A stretch of 64,000 nucleotides of DNA, taken from positions 1 through 64,000 of the IMG/VR virus record IMGVR_UViG_3300043446_005051; one strand, 5' to 3'. The notes under the pieces are model-generated. The model worked only from the letters and a program-made list of their open reading frames with translations. It was not told where the DNA came from and ran no database searches. Shown one piece after another: positions 28,847 through 35,809 of this stretch. A program made the translations under genes and the position numbers. Source of the DNA: a virus. The stretch's first letter is position 1. Each line of letters begins with the position of its first letter.

Positions 28847-29308
28847 CTAAGCAAATAGATACTCTTTCCATTCGCTTACATTTGACCTATGAATCGTTAG
28901 AGAGATTTTATTGTATGGTTTGTAAGGTTGAAATAGTAATTTCATTCCAGCTTCACTAGGAGTTCTATTCCCTTTTTTGAGATTACACTTTAGACAAGCG
29001 GTTATCAAATTGGACCATTCATCTTGACCATTACGAGATTGAGGTATAATATGGTCAACTGTTAAATTTTCTTTTGAATTGCAATAAGCACAAGTATGAT
29101 TGTCTCTTGTAAAGATTGATCGACGAGTAACATTATTTGACATAATTCGATTATAAGGCAATCGAATATAATTTACCAATCGAACTACGTGTTCTGAAAG
29201 AATTTGAACTTTTTCTTTAATAATATAAACAATCGCTTTTCTTTTTGAAACAATATTAATCGGAGCATAGTCCGCATTTAATACAAGAATTTGATTTTTG
29301 AGTTTCAT
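28847..29308 (-). CDS. HNH endonuclease, 153 aa
   Basis: Core CAYCNSKENLTVDHIIPQSR then NLITACLKCNLKKGNRTP shows two CxxC zinc pairs and the HNH histidine-asparagine-histidine residues of the common HNH fold. ATG 29308 lies just below the stop of the 76-aa gene. It could be free-standing, homing or packaging-associated; nothing decides. Confidence 0.85.
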   Translation of the reverse strand: MKLKNQILVLNADYAPINIVSKRKAIVYIIKEKVQILSEHVVRLVNYIRLPYNRIMSNNVTRRSIFTRDNHTCAYCNSKENLTVDHIIPQSRNGQDEWSNLITACLKCNLKKGNRTPSEAGMKLLFQPYKPYNKISLTIHRSNVSEWKEYLFA

Positions 29309-29312
29309 TTTT

Positions 29313-29543
29313 CTAATGGTTGAACTTAAAGTCCTGTTCATAATAAGCAGAAATTACAATATCATCCCAGGCTGTAGGTATATAACGATGCATACGATTG
29401 ACTCCTGAAAGTTTATACTCGGAGTCTTCTAATTTAAGGTCATTGAGTAAACCTTTAAGTTTTCGAATTTCTTGAGATGTTTTTGGTTTACGGAAGTAGC
29501 AATAGCAACTTTTTTTGGGAAGACTACGATGAGTTCTAGCCAT
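29313..29543 (-). CDS. Hypothetical protein, 76 aa (WDD family, paralog 2)
   Basis: Ends NRMHRYIPTAWDDIVISAYY, matching the 65-aa product at 8161-8358. The N-terminal half is basic with CYCYFRKPKTSQEIRK. Four bp before the HNH start. Function unknown. Confidence 0.75.
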   Translation of the reverse strand: MARTHRSLPKKSCYCYFRKPKTSQEIRKLKGLLNDLKLEDSEYKLSGVNRMHRYIPTAWDDIVISAYYEQDFKFNH

Positions 29544-29551
29544 AAAACTTT

Positions 29552-29713
29552 TTATTCGAAATTGTTAATAAACTTATGAAGTAAGTGAACTCCTTTATCT
29601 GGAGAGAACTTTCTATCAAAGAGTACCATTAATTTCTCAATGACATCTTTATATGCAGAAGGAACTCGGATGTGAACAGTATCTCCAGAGTTGGGAAATT
29701 TCTTAACAAACAT
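29552..29713 (-). CDS. Small protein with ParD/RHH-like opening, 53 aa
   Basis: MFVKKFPNSGDTVHIRVPSA then YKDVIEKLMVLFDRK. The TVHIRVPSAYKDxIxKL pattern resembles small ribbon-helix-helix proteins common on plasmids and phages. Without more, DNA-binding is only a suggestion. Confidence 0.6.
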   Translation of the reverse strand: MFVKKFPNSGDTVHIRVPSAYKDVIEKLMVLFDRKFSPDKGVHLLHKFINNFE

Positions 29714-29738
29714 AAGTATGATTTTAAACTGACCTTAT

Positions 29739-30932
29739 TTATGCAATAAGAGCATCTCCCTTGATAAAAAGTGTATCTACAATGTTTTGTAGCTGTTGTT
29801 CGATTTTATGACCTCTTTTGTCATTTGAAGGAAAAGCAATGATTCCAAAGGGCTTTTTATATTTTTCATATTCACCCCTTTGAATTAGACCCTTCTCAAG
29901 TCGTTCGTGGTCGTCTTTATGTAGACGTAGAATACGTCCCATTGTTTGAACATAATCTACTACTGATAGATTTCGAAGAATCAATGCGTGAGTCATACCA
30001 TTGATAGAGATGCCTTCTGAAATGATGGAATGGTGAAACAGAATCAGTTTTACATCATCATCATTTCCCATCTGCTCAAGAGTATCAAAGAATACTTGAC
30101 GTGATACTTTATTCTGATTGATTACGCAACCATATTTACTGGTAATGTGAAATACCTGAAAGCCTCGCTCATAGAGTTCATTGAGGAGTTCAGTCTCAGT
30201 AAACATATCCATCATTCTTTGAGTTGTGGGAACTGCAACAAGAATCTTTGGATTTACCTCAATATCATCAATGAAATTGAGAATGTTTTCATCTTCATTT
30301 TCTGAAGATTCATAGGAAACGACTTTAGGTGCAAGAATAAACCCTCCTTCTACAAGCTCCTTAGGTGAAAGAGAGATAATTGTTCCACCATACACATCAG
30401 AGTTTGCCATCGTCTTACGGTCACTTGTATGGCGAGGAGTCGCAGTATAGAAATAACAATTCTTCGCAATTCTAGAAGTTTCTGCTACTCCAACAAAATT
30501 AGCTTCAAATACTGAATGATGAGCTTCATCGAAGATTGCAATATCAATATTTACATTTGATTCATTAATTTTTGAAAGTGACTTGTATGTAGTAAAGATA
30601 ATTTGATGATGTTGAATACGAGTTGTAATATTCGAAATAGTACGAATCATTTCAACATTTGTAGTTCCATTTTCACCCGAATGCGCGTGAAAATAAAATA
30701 CTTTTGAAACATCTTTTAAATGCCTTTGAAATTCATTTGATAGCTGAGATGCAAGAAGAATCTTTGGAGCAACAACAACAATTTTCAGAGGATGAGTGGA
30801 ATTTAAGATTCTTTGTTTAACATCCTCCATAAAGATTACGGTCTTTCCGCCGCCAGTTGGGATCACTAATGTACCTTTGTTATGCTTTTTAAGTGTAATC
30901 AATGCTTTTTGTTGATACTCTCGAAGTTTCAT
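29739..30932 (-). CDS. uvsW-like: SF2 DEAD/DEAH helicase, UvsW-like, 397 aa
   Basis: Motif I PTGGGKT (residues 25-31), motif II DEAH (135-138), motif III TATPR (163-167), and motif VI QTMGRILRLH near the end: a complete SF2 core. T4-like phages carry UvsW, a branch-migrating helicase that acts in recombination and in clearing R-loops at origins. The length (397 aa, against roughly 500 in T4) means a shorter C-terminal part. Operon neighbours are a HEAT-like protein and two small proteins. Confidence 0.85.
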   Translation of the reverse strand: MKLREYQQKALITLKKHNKGTLVIPTGGGKTVIFMEDVKQRILNSTHPLKIVVVAPKILLASQLSNEFQRHLKDVSKVFYFHAHSGENGTTNVEMIRTISNITTRIQHHQIIFTTYKSLSKINESNVNIDIAIFDEAHHSVFEANFVGVAETSRIAKNCYFYTATPRHTSDRKTMANSDVYGGTIISLSPKELVEGGFILAPKVVSYESSENEDENILNFIDDIEVNPKILVAVPTTQRMMDMFTETELLNELYERGFQVFHITSKYGCVINQNKVSRQVFFDTLEQMGNDDDVKLILFHHSIISEGISINGMTHALILRNLSVVDYVQTMGRILRLHKDDHERLEKGLIQRGEYEKYKKPFGIIAFPSNDKRGHKIEQQLQNIVDTLFIKGDALIA

Positions 30933-30955
30933 TCTTAATTTAGAAGATGATGTAA

Positions 30956-31375
30956 TTAAATTGATTCTTTTTTAATTCTATCCAATGTTGCTGTGGCACA
31001 TCGACTTACGTGTTTTGTTAAATCATTGGAAAGTTTCTCCAGCAAATCAATTGGTACTGTTTTGTTTGAAGCCAATCCTCCTCGAACATCTTCACTTAAG
31101 TCTACAGATAGGGACTCATAAATTTTCCTATTCAAATTAGGCTTTATTGCAATTCTATATTTTATCATCATATCGTCACTTTTAATTGCTTCTTCTAATT
31201 TGGAGGAAGGAAAGTTACGGTTTGAAATTAAATTAATGATAGTATAATATGAGTCCGTGTTTCGATGGCTTTGTTTGAAATGTTTATCAAACAGCTGTAC
31301 TAATTTAATAGTGTTAGAGAGAGTCTCTGCGAGTTTGATGTCTCGATTGGCTTCATATTCAACAAAATACGACAT
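30956..31375 (-). CDS. HEAT/LRV-repeat-like protein, 139 aa
   Basis: ATG at 31375 (MSYFVEYEANRDIKLAETLS). The C-terminal half has LRV-like repeats (VRGGLASNKTVPIDLLEKLS, DLTKHVSRCATATLDRI) of alternating short helices. Soluble; probably a protein- or nucleic-acid-binding scaffold. Lies upstream of the helicase. Confidence 0.65.
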   Translation of the reverse strand: MSYFVEYEANRDIKLAETLSNTIKLVQLFDKHFKQSHRNTDSYYTIINLISNRNFPSSKLEEAIKSDDMMIKYRIAIKPNLNRKIYESLSVDLSEDVRGGLASNKTVPIDLLEKLSNDLTKHVSRCATATLDRIKKESI

Positions 31376-31377
31376 TT

Positions 31378-31518
31378 TCAAATAAACTCCATTAGAAAGT
31401 AGTCTTCGGTGATTCCAAGTTCATCTGACCGCTCTTTAATCCATTTTACAAAAAGAATAGCTTCTTCCTCTTCCTTTTGTAGCTCAGATTGAATTTCTTG
31501 AATTGATTTTTGATTCAT
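31378..31518 (-). CDS. Hypothetical acidic protein, 46 aa
   Basis: MNQKSIQEIQSELQKEEEEA is a charged helix. 3 bp from the LRV gene start. No family recognised. Confidence 0.6.
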   Translation of the reverse strand: MNQKSIQEIQSELQKEEEEAILFVKWIKERSDELGITEDYFLMEFI

Positions 31519-31551
31519 TGGTAATCAGATGATAAGTTGATGCAATATATG

Positions 31552-31587
31552 AAAAAGAGAGTGACAATTAAGTCACTCTCTTTTTTT
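31552..31587. terminator. Bidirectional intrinsic terminator
   Basis: AGAGAGTGAC-TTAATT-GTCACTCTCT flanked by A-run and T-run on both sides. It ends the 172-aa gene (minus strand) and, in the other direction, would stop any plus-strand read. Confidence 0.85.
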
Positions 31588-31590
31588 AAA

Positions 31591-32109
31591 TCAAACAAGA
31601 GAAAGCTCGGGTTCGTCGGAAGTTACATACTCAAACTCATCCTCCAGATCGAGTTCATCATTCAGGTCAAATTCATTTGAATCGTCCAGAACAAAATCAG
31701 AATCGTCTTGAAGAAGGTCGTCTTCATCTAGTTCAGGCATCAGTACAGTTACAGGAACTTCTACTTCGGTCTCAGGTGCAGAGACTTCTTCCTCTTCTTC
31801 AGCCTCATTCCACTCCACTTCCTTCAGGGGAGAGATTGGAGAGATTGCCTGAGGTTGCTCATTCAGGAAGAACCCCTTAGCAGTTTCCTTTGCTTCTCGC
31901 AGCAGGGAATCGGGGCTGTCAATTGCATCCGCAGTATTGACCATAAAGGGTTCCTTTTCAGGTACAGAATCATTGATGACCCACCAGTTAGTTTCCTTCG
32001 AGTCATCATTTACTTCCTTCATAATGTACCCAACGAATTCTCCATCACGAGTAATTCCATAGTACCCGGCTTGAATACGGGGAAACTTGATAACAGGTGC
32101 TTTTGCCAT
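31591..32109 (-). CDS. Acidic protein, 172 aa (RIQAGxY family)
   Basis: Starts MAKAPVIKFPRIQAGYYGIT, paralogous to the 134-aa product at 28203-28607 over the first ~40 residues. The C-terminal 60 residues are nearly all Asp, Glu and Leu (DLLQDDSDFVLDDSNEFDLN), a long acidic tail. Soluble; function unknown. Confidence 0.75.
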   Translation of the reverse strand: MAKAPVIKFPRIQAGYYGITRDGEFVGYIMKEVNDDSKETNWWVINDSVPEKEPFMVNTADAIDSPDSLLREAKETAKGFFLNEQPQAISPISPLKEVEWNEAEEEEEVSAPETEVEVPVTVLMPELDEDDLLQDDSDFVLDDSNEFDLNDELDLEDEFEYVTSDEPELSLV

Positions 32110-32255
32110 AATAAAAACCTCCAAAGAAAAGAATACGACGGTTGAGTGTTGAAAGGTCTCCCTCTCACCTCAGTCATTGTAGCGCAGACTCAGAAAAGCA
32201 ATCAGGATGGTGGACAGTTGAAAAAGCGTCCTCTCTGTAATGCTATTTGCATTAA
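32110..32255 (-). promoter_or_regulatory. Promoter and hairpin upstream of the acidic protein
   Basis: Extended -10 GCGC-TACAAT near 32170-32185, with leader GAGGTGAGAGGGAGA, and a GGACGC...GTCCACC hairpin (32208-32232). No gene lies in this stretch. This is the upstream form of the cassette used in the 32-38 kb block. Confidence 0.55.
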
Positions 32256-32287
32256 AAAACTCCTATTCAAATTTGAATAGGAGTTTT
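32256..32287. terminator. Intrinsic terminator
   Basis: AAAACTCCTATTCAAA-TTTGAATAGGAGTTTT, a perfect palindromic stem. Ends the tRNA-Ile transcript. Confidence 0.85.
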
Positions 32288-32306
32288 AAGTGTTATTCAG
32301 TTTTAG

Positions 32307-32377
32307 TAGGGACACTGGGGATTGAACCCAGACTAACCCGTTATAAGCAGGCCGCTCTACCATTAAGCTATGCCCCC
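32307..32377 (-). tRNA. tRNA-Ile(UAU)
   Basis: Full cloverleaf: acceptor GGGGGCA/TGTCCCT, D-arm, anticodon stem GCCTG-CTTATAA-CGGGT with anticodon TAT, and TpsiC arm. Discriminator A; 3' CCA not encoded. Reads the AUA codon. A second tRNA-Ile(UAU) lies at 43758-43829. Confidence 0.9.
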
Positions 32378-32401
32378 ACATAATTTGCTCTAAAAGAGCA
32401 A

Positions 32402-32473
32402 AGCGATAGACGTGATTTGAACACGCAACCGTCTGGATGGAAGCCAGAAGCTCTACCGTTGAGCTACTATCGC
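32402..32473 (-). tRNA. tRNA-Gly(UCC)
   Basis: Acceptor GCGATAG/CTATCGC, anticodon stem TCTGG-CTTCCAT-CCAGA with anticodon TCC, T-loop GTTCAAA. Discriminator T; CCA not encoded. Confidence 0.92.
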
Positions 32474-32479
32474 ATAATT

Positions 32480-32503
32480 AAAGGAATACTAATGTATTCC
32501 TTT
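32480..32503. terminator. Terminator hairpin
   Basis: AAAGGAATAC-TAAT-GTATTCCTTT, a 10-bp stem with flanking A/T runs, between the tRNA pair and the 52-aa gene. Confidence 0.8.
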
Positions 32504-32511
32504 GTATATAT

Positions 32512-32670
32512 CTAAACTAGAGAAGGTATTTCATACTCCACTAGTCTAGAATCGTCCTCGTCATCAAAGTAACCAAGTTCAAGATTCACAAGGTCTTCAT
32601 AATCAACACCTAGAAAGCGAGTCGCGAAATCTTCATAGTCATCGTGAAGAAGATAAGAAAATTCAGACAT
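32512..32670 (-). CDS. Hypothetical acidic protein, 52 aa
   Basis: MSEFSYLLHDDYEDFATRFL. Very acidic (17 Asp/Glu). Its promoter (TTGACA-17-TAACAT at 32705-32735) has a clean -35. From memory, similar short acidic proteins are common in cyanophages. Confidence 0.65.
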   Translation of the reverse strand: MSEFSYLLHDDYEDFATRFLGVDYEDLVNLELGYFDDEDDSRLVEYEIPSLV

Positions 32671-32699
32671 TTGATCAAGTCCTCCTGTTGTTTCTTGAA

Positions 32700-32760
32700 C
32701 GTATGTATGTTACCAGCTGTGAAACTTATTGTCAACTATGGAGTGCCAGTACAAAAAGTG
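32700..32760 (-). promoter_or_regulatory. TTGACA-17-TAACAT promoter and hairpin
   Basis: TTGACA with 17-bp spacer to TAACAT on the minus strand (32708-32736). The GTGTCACTTTTTGTACTGGCAC hairpin is at 32742-32765. Confidence 0.6.
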
Positions 32761-32773
32761 ACACTTGAAATAA

Positions 32774-32944
32774 TTAAACATCAAACACTTTCTCTGAAAG
32801 AATCAAATCATCAATGAGTTGAATTTCCCAGTTTTCCATATGTTCCATTGTTTGGATGAATTGATAGGTCTGAGTCCAGGCTTGACCTGCATCGAGCAGA
32901 CATTCAAGGTTTTCCATAGATGAATAATCAAAATGAAAAGACAT
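32774..32944 (-). CDS. Hypothetical protein, 56 aa
   Basis: MSFHFDYSSMENLECLLDAG, helical and acidic, ends DLILSEKVFDV. No family recognised. Ends just before the hairpin at 32742. Confidence 0.6.
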   Translation of the reverse strand: MSFHFDYSSMENLECLLDAGQAWTQTYQFIQTMEHMENWEIQLIDDLILSEKVFDV

Positions 32945-32976
32945 AATAAATTAAAACTATGTAAGTTATTTATATA

Positions 32977-33000
32977 AAAGCGGAGTAATTACTCCGCTTT
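32977..33000. terminator. Terminator hairpin
   Basis: AAAGCGGAGTAATTACTCCGCTTT, a perfect 12-bp palindrome, between two minus-strand genes. Confidence 0.85.
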
Positions 33001-33008
33001 GAACTTAA

Positions 33009-33239
33009 TCAGTCTTCACACTCGTTTAGAAGTGCATCTTCTTTCTTCTTACGCCGCTTTTCTTCAATTAGAAATTTAAGCTCAAGAATATCCTCATTCA
33101 GAATCTCATACTCATCTAACATATTTTCATACTGAAATGAACTAGTACACTTCTTCATTTTCTTTTGAAGTTTATCGAGTTGCTTCTTTTTTACTTTAAG
33201 TTCAGATTCGAGTTCTTTAATGTCTTTAATAATTTCCAT
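33009..33239 (-). CDS. Coiled-coil protein, 76 aa
   Basis: MEIIKDIKELESELKVKKKQ: a continuous charged heptad pattern through the whole protein (hydrophobic at a/d positions). Soluble, probably dimeric. No family recognised. Confidence 0.7.
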   Translation of the reverse strand: MEIIKDIKELESELKVKKKQLDKLQKKMKKCTSSFQYENMLDEYEILNEDILELKFLIEEKRRKKKEDALLNECED

Positions 33240-33272
33240 AATTTTGTTGAAATTTGACTTATTTATTCAATA

Positions 33273-33404
33273 TCACCGACGAAAGGAATGAATGAAATAG
33301 GAACGGAATACCGTAAAAAGAATAATTCCGCTACTTGCAATTCCAATCATACCCAGAAGAGTAATAAGATTGCCGTATTCAAAAGAAAGAGTTTGAACTT
33401 CCAT
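33273..33404 (-). CDS. Small membrane protein, 43 aa
   Basis: MEVQTLSFEYGNLITLLGMI then GIASSGIILFTVF. One transmembrane segment with a basic C-terminal tail (RSYFIHSFRR). Function unknown. Confidence 0.6.
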   Translation of the reverse strand: MEVQTLSFEYGNLITLLGMIGIASSGIILFTVFRSYFIHSFRR

Positions 33405-33461
33405 TTAATTTGGTTGGTTGAACTTAACTAGTTTACAGTAAGATGAGAGTAAAAGGCAAGT

Positions 33462-33491
33462 AACTGTGACAGCTTGGGAACTGTCACAGTT
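33462..33491. terminator. Terminator hairpin
   Basis: AACTGTGACAG...CTGTCACAGTT, an 11-bp stem after the 115-aa gene. It belongs to the locally used GTCAC/GTCC hairpin family. Confidence 0.75.
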
Positions 33492-33498
33492 CACATTA

Positions 33499-33846
33499 TC
33501 AGTTTGAATTCAATGTACGAGTGATTCCAAGCTCCTCTAGACGGGCATCCACTCGATTATTGATGAATGCCTCAATATCATTATCAATAGTCTCCATAAT
33601 GGAAAAAGCAACATCTCGAACTAGATTTGAGCCATATTCCTGGCGAATGAATTGAATAAATCGAGTCTTAAACGCATAATCATTATACGCTAGGTCTTTT
33701 ACAATGTTGAATAATTGGTCAGAATTAATCGATTTCAGTAGCTCGTCTTTACGGGTTTCTACTTCTTCATATAGGTAATTTAGCCCTGTAATTAGATTAT
33801 CAATCTGAAGTAGATTGTCGTTGATAACGTGAGTATCTTGAGACAT
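33499..33846 (-). CDS. Hypothetical helical protein, 115 aa, downstream of the E1-like gene
   Basis: Entirely helical, acidic (ETRKDELLKSINSDQLFNIV, MESFI-like mid region, then RVDARLEELGITRTLNS). No Cys in a catalytic-looking context. It is a separate transcript from the E1 gene (terminator 33908-33931 between), but is next in line; whether it belongs to the ubiquitin-like system is unknown. Confidence 0.7.
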   Translation of the reverse strand: MSQDTHVINDNLLQIDNLITGLNYLYEEVETRKDELLKSINSDQLFNIVKDLAYNDYAFKTRFIQFIRQEYGSNLVRDVAFSIMETIDNDIEAFINNRVDARLEELGITRTLNSN

Positions 33847-33859
33847 AAATGATGTTTGA

Positions 33860-33900
33860 TTGAGACTTGTACAGTGTAGCAGAGAAGCTGGAAGGGAGAA
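33860..33900 (-). promoter_or_regulatory. Extended -10 promoter TGC-TACACT
   Basis: TCTCTGC-TACACT on the minus strand just above the 115-aa gene. It follows the same TGC-TAxxxT rule as the other phage promoters. Confidence 0.5.
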
Positions 33901-33907
33901 TGATTAT

Positions 33908-33931
33908 AGGGACAGTCAAAAAACTGTCCCT
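33908..33931. terminator. Terminator hairpin
   Basis: AGGGACAGTC-AAAA-AACTGTCCCT. Ends the E1-like gene's transcript. Confidence 0.8.
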
Positions 33932-33940
33932 GAGTCATAA

Positions 33941-34648
33941 TTAAGAGACGCTAGTCTTCATATTACGAAGGTTGAAGAACATTGAACACTGAGATGGGTC
34001 CAGTGTTCCATCGAGAAGGTTTTGAATGACCATCAGAGTCATACTTGCTGCAAAGAAGTTTGCTGAAATAAGTTGAGGACGACTCGGTGCATTTAATGCA
34101 CAACTTCCCGAATGTGGAATACTATCTTGAGGCTGGTCAATATTTGGATATGCAATAGTTGGATTCATACCAACATTCACATTATCAATTCGGCCCCACC
34201 AGAGAGTTTGACCTCGAACTTCTTCAAGGCCATCGCTATTACCTGGAGTAATATAAAAGAAGTCCTTTCCTTGACGAGTATTATTGATTGCATCAATAAT
34301 CGCTTTACGTGTTGCGTCATTATCTACCGAACAGATAATGACAGGACGCTCTGAATTACGAATCATCGGAATGAAAGTAGATGCAGTGATGAACTGGTCT
34401 TTGCATTCAACATCAGTTAGTCCCTGATAAGAGCAGAAGTCCTTCATTGCTCGTGCTTTATTCATATTGATTTGAGATTCACCCACAATTTGTCGAGTGA
34501 GATTTGAACTCTCGAACGAATCACCATCAATAAAAGTTACCTTTGCTCCTTGAGTGTTCGGATGATATGCAACGAGTCGAGCAAGTGGAGCAGCGAGATG
34601 CCCACCAGTTCCACCCACGCCAATCACAAAGAAATCAGAGAAAAACAT
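33941..34648 (-). CDS. E1/ThiF-like adenylating enzyme, 235 aa
   Basis: ATG at 34648 is preceded by a strong AGGAGG ribosome site. Rossmann nucleotide-binding GVGGTGG at residues 10-16, DGDSFESSNLTRQ at 41-53 (the ThiF/E1 Asp plus N-x-x-RQ motif), then SVDND at 107-111. No CxxC zinc pairs are seen. Cys183 (HSGSCALN) is a candidate for thioester chemistry. In E1-like enzymes the fold adenylates the C-terminus of a ubiquitin-like protein. Together with the adjacent E2-like, JAMM and ubiquitin-like genes, this fits a conjugation pathway, and the short length matches bacterial E1s of the PRTRC and Bil types. Confidence 0.85.
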   Translation of the reverse strand: MFFSDFFVIGVGGTGGHLAAPLARLVAYHPNTQGAKVTFIDGDSFESSNLTRQIVGESQINMNKARAMKDFCSYQGLTDVECKDQFITASTFIPMIRNSERPVIICSVDNDATRKAIIDAINNTRQGKDFFYITPGNSDGLEEVRGQTLWWGRIDNVNVGMNPTIAYPNIDQPQDSIPHSGSCALNAPSRPQLISANFFAASMTLMVIQNLLDGTLDPSQCSMFFNLRNMKTSVS

Positions 34649-34649
34649 A

Positions 34650-34700
34650 AACCTCCTGTTGGAACGAATCAATGGTAGCAGACGAAGACCGTCAAAAACA
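34650..34700 (-). promoter_or_regulatory. TGC-TACCAT promoter upstream of the E1-like gene
   Basis: CGTCTGC-TACCAT on the minus strand about 20 bp upstream of the AGGAGG site. TTGACG-like sequence lies further up. One promoter per gene, like its neighbours. Confidence 0.5.
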
Positions 34701-34704
34701 AAAA

Positions 34705-34730
34705 GGTGGACAGCTCAAAAACCGTCCACC
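34705..34730. terminator. Terminator hairpin
   Basis: GGTGGACAGCTCAAAA-ACCGTCCACC-type stem. Ends the E2-like gene's transcript. Confidence 0.75.
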
Positions 34731-34741
34731 TACATACAGAA

Positions 34742-35710
34742 TTAAATTTGACCAACTAGATAGTTCTCATCCCTAGATACAAACCATTTTCTATTTACTG
34801 CATCTGGAACTGTTTCATAGCCATAATAAGTACTTCCATTTTTTTCAATTTGAACCTCCTTTGCAGGAATAATCATAATATGTGGAGAATCCTCAAGAGG
34901 TTTATATCCAGCTGAAAGAAGAGTAAAAAATGCTGGAACATCATATTCAGCGTGTACTATGATTATACTATCAATATCTTCTCCATCACATAGAAAATGT
35001 TCAGATTCTAGAAGAGAGAATTCATCACTATTTTTTAGATACCTTAGAGTGTCACAATTGGTTTCAAACGTACCTAGAGGTAGAAGGTCATTATTAAATT
35101 CACTATTAAAGTAGGTTTGAACTACACTTCTGAGATTAGTTGGAGCATTGTTGGACCCCCAGCAAATTCCACCTACTTCATATGCATCCCCAAATACATT
35201 GGAAGCCATAAGCAATCGAGTTGCATAAATTTTATTGTCCAGAGTATATCCTGAACGAAGATATGCTTTATCTGAATCTAAAGACAGATAAGTTCTAAAT
35301 CTCCCATTTCTAAATGAAAGATTAACTTGAAATACCATATCTGCCACATTCATATGAATTGATACATCTTCGGCATTATTCCCCTCTGGGCATTCTTGAC
35401 CTGTATAACCTTCTTCATACACCCAACAATGATTGTCCTCCCCCCCACTCACATCTGTCCAATCAATATCATCATCTTCATCTTTTCGATTGGAAAGGAA
35501 TGAATAACAATTTCGATAGCATCCATCACAAAATTCATTGTAAAATCCATCTGAATCCATTTCAATATCTTGATGAATATCTTTATAGTTGTCTGGCATC
35601 CAAGCATTGATTTTTAGAGAATCTTCTACTTTATAACTAAAGAATTTTGCTCCTTTTGGTAGAAGATGAACATTTACTTTGGGGGGAACAGTTTGAAAAA
35701 TTACAGACAT
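34742..35710 (-). CDS. E2-like (Prok-E2 family D type) protein of the ubiquitin-like system, 322 aa
   Basis: Start set at ATG 35710 (MSVIFQTVPPKVNVHLLPKG), since the ATG at 35740 lies inside the promoter's -10 box. Residues 171-185 read NVFGDAYEVGGICWG: an asparagine, a bulky turn and a Cys-Trp-Gly, like the PNV...GxxCxG catalytic block I associate with Prok-E2_D/PRTRC B proteins. That makes Cys183 the candidate thioester cysteine. Residues 61-68 (CDGCYRNC) form a cysteine cluster that might bind zinc. The remainder is beta-rich. Its position between the JAMM and E1-like genes supports the call; sequence similarity is too low for certainty. Confidence 0.65.
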   Translation of the reverse strand: MSVIFQTVPPKVNVHLLPKGAKFFSYKVEDSLKINAWMPDNYKDIHQDIEMDSDGFYNEFCDGCYRNCYSFLSNRKDEDDDIDWTDVSGGEDNHCWVYEEGYTGQECPEGNNAEDVSIHMNVADMVFQVNLSFRNGRFRTYLSLDSDKAYLRSGYTLDNKIYATRLLMASNVFGDAYEVGGICWGSNNAPTNLRSVVQTYFNSEFNNDLLPLGTFETNCDTLRYLKNSDEFSLLESEHFLCDGEDIDSIIIVHAEYDVPAFFTLLSAGYKPLEDSPHIMIIPAKEVQIEKNGSTYYGYETVPDAVNRKWFVSRDENYLVGQI

Positions 35711-35734
35711 TTTGGATGAATTCTGTGTAACTTC

Positions 35735-35770
35735 AGTCATTGTAGCAGGAAGGGGCGGTGTGGATAAAAA
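35735..35770 (-). promoter_or_regulatory. TGC-TACAAT promoter overlapping an ATG
   Basis: Minus strand CTGC-TACAAT-GACTGAAG: the -10 box contains the out-of-use ATG at 35740. The same CTACAATGACTGAG string occurs near 32180 with no gene starting there. Transcription would begin at about 35730. Confidence 0.6.
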
Positions 35771-35772
35771 AA

Positions 35773-35796
35773 GGGGACACCTCAAAAAGTGTCCCC
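35773..35796. terminator. Terminator hairpin
   Basis: GGGGACACCTCAAAAAGTGTCCCC, followed on the minus strand by a T7 run. Ends the JAMM-protease transcript. Confidence 0.85.
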
Positions 35797-35809
35797 CGAT
35801 ATTACTATA

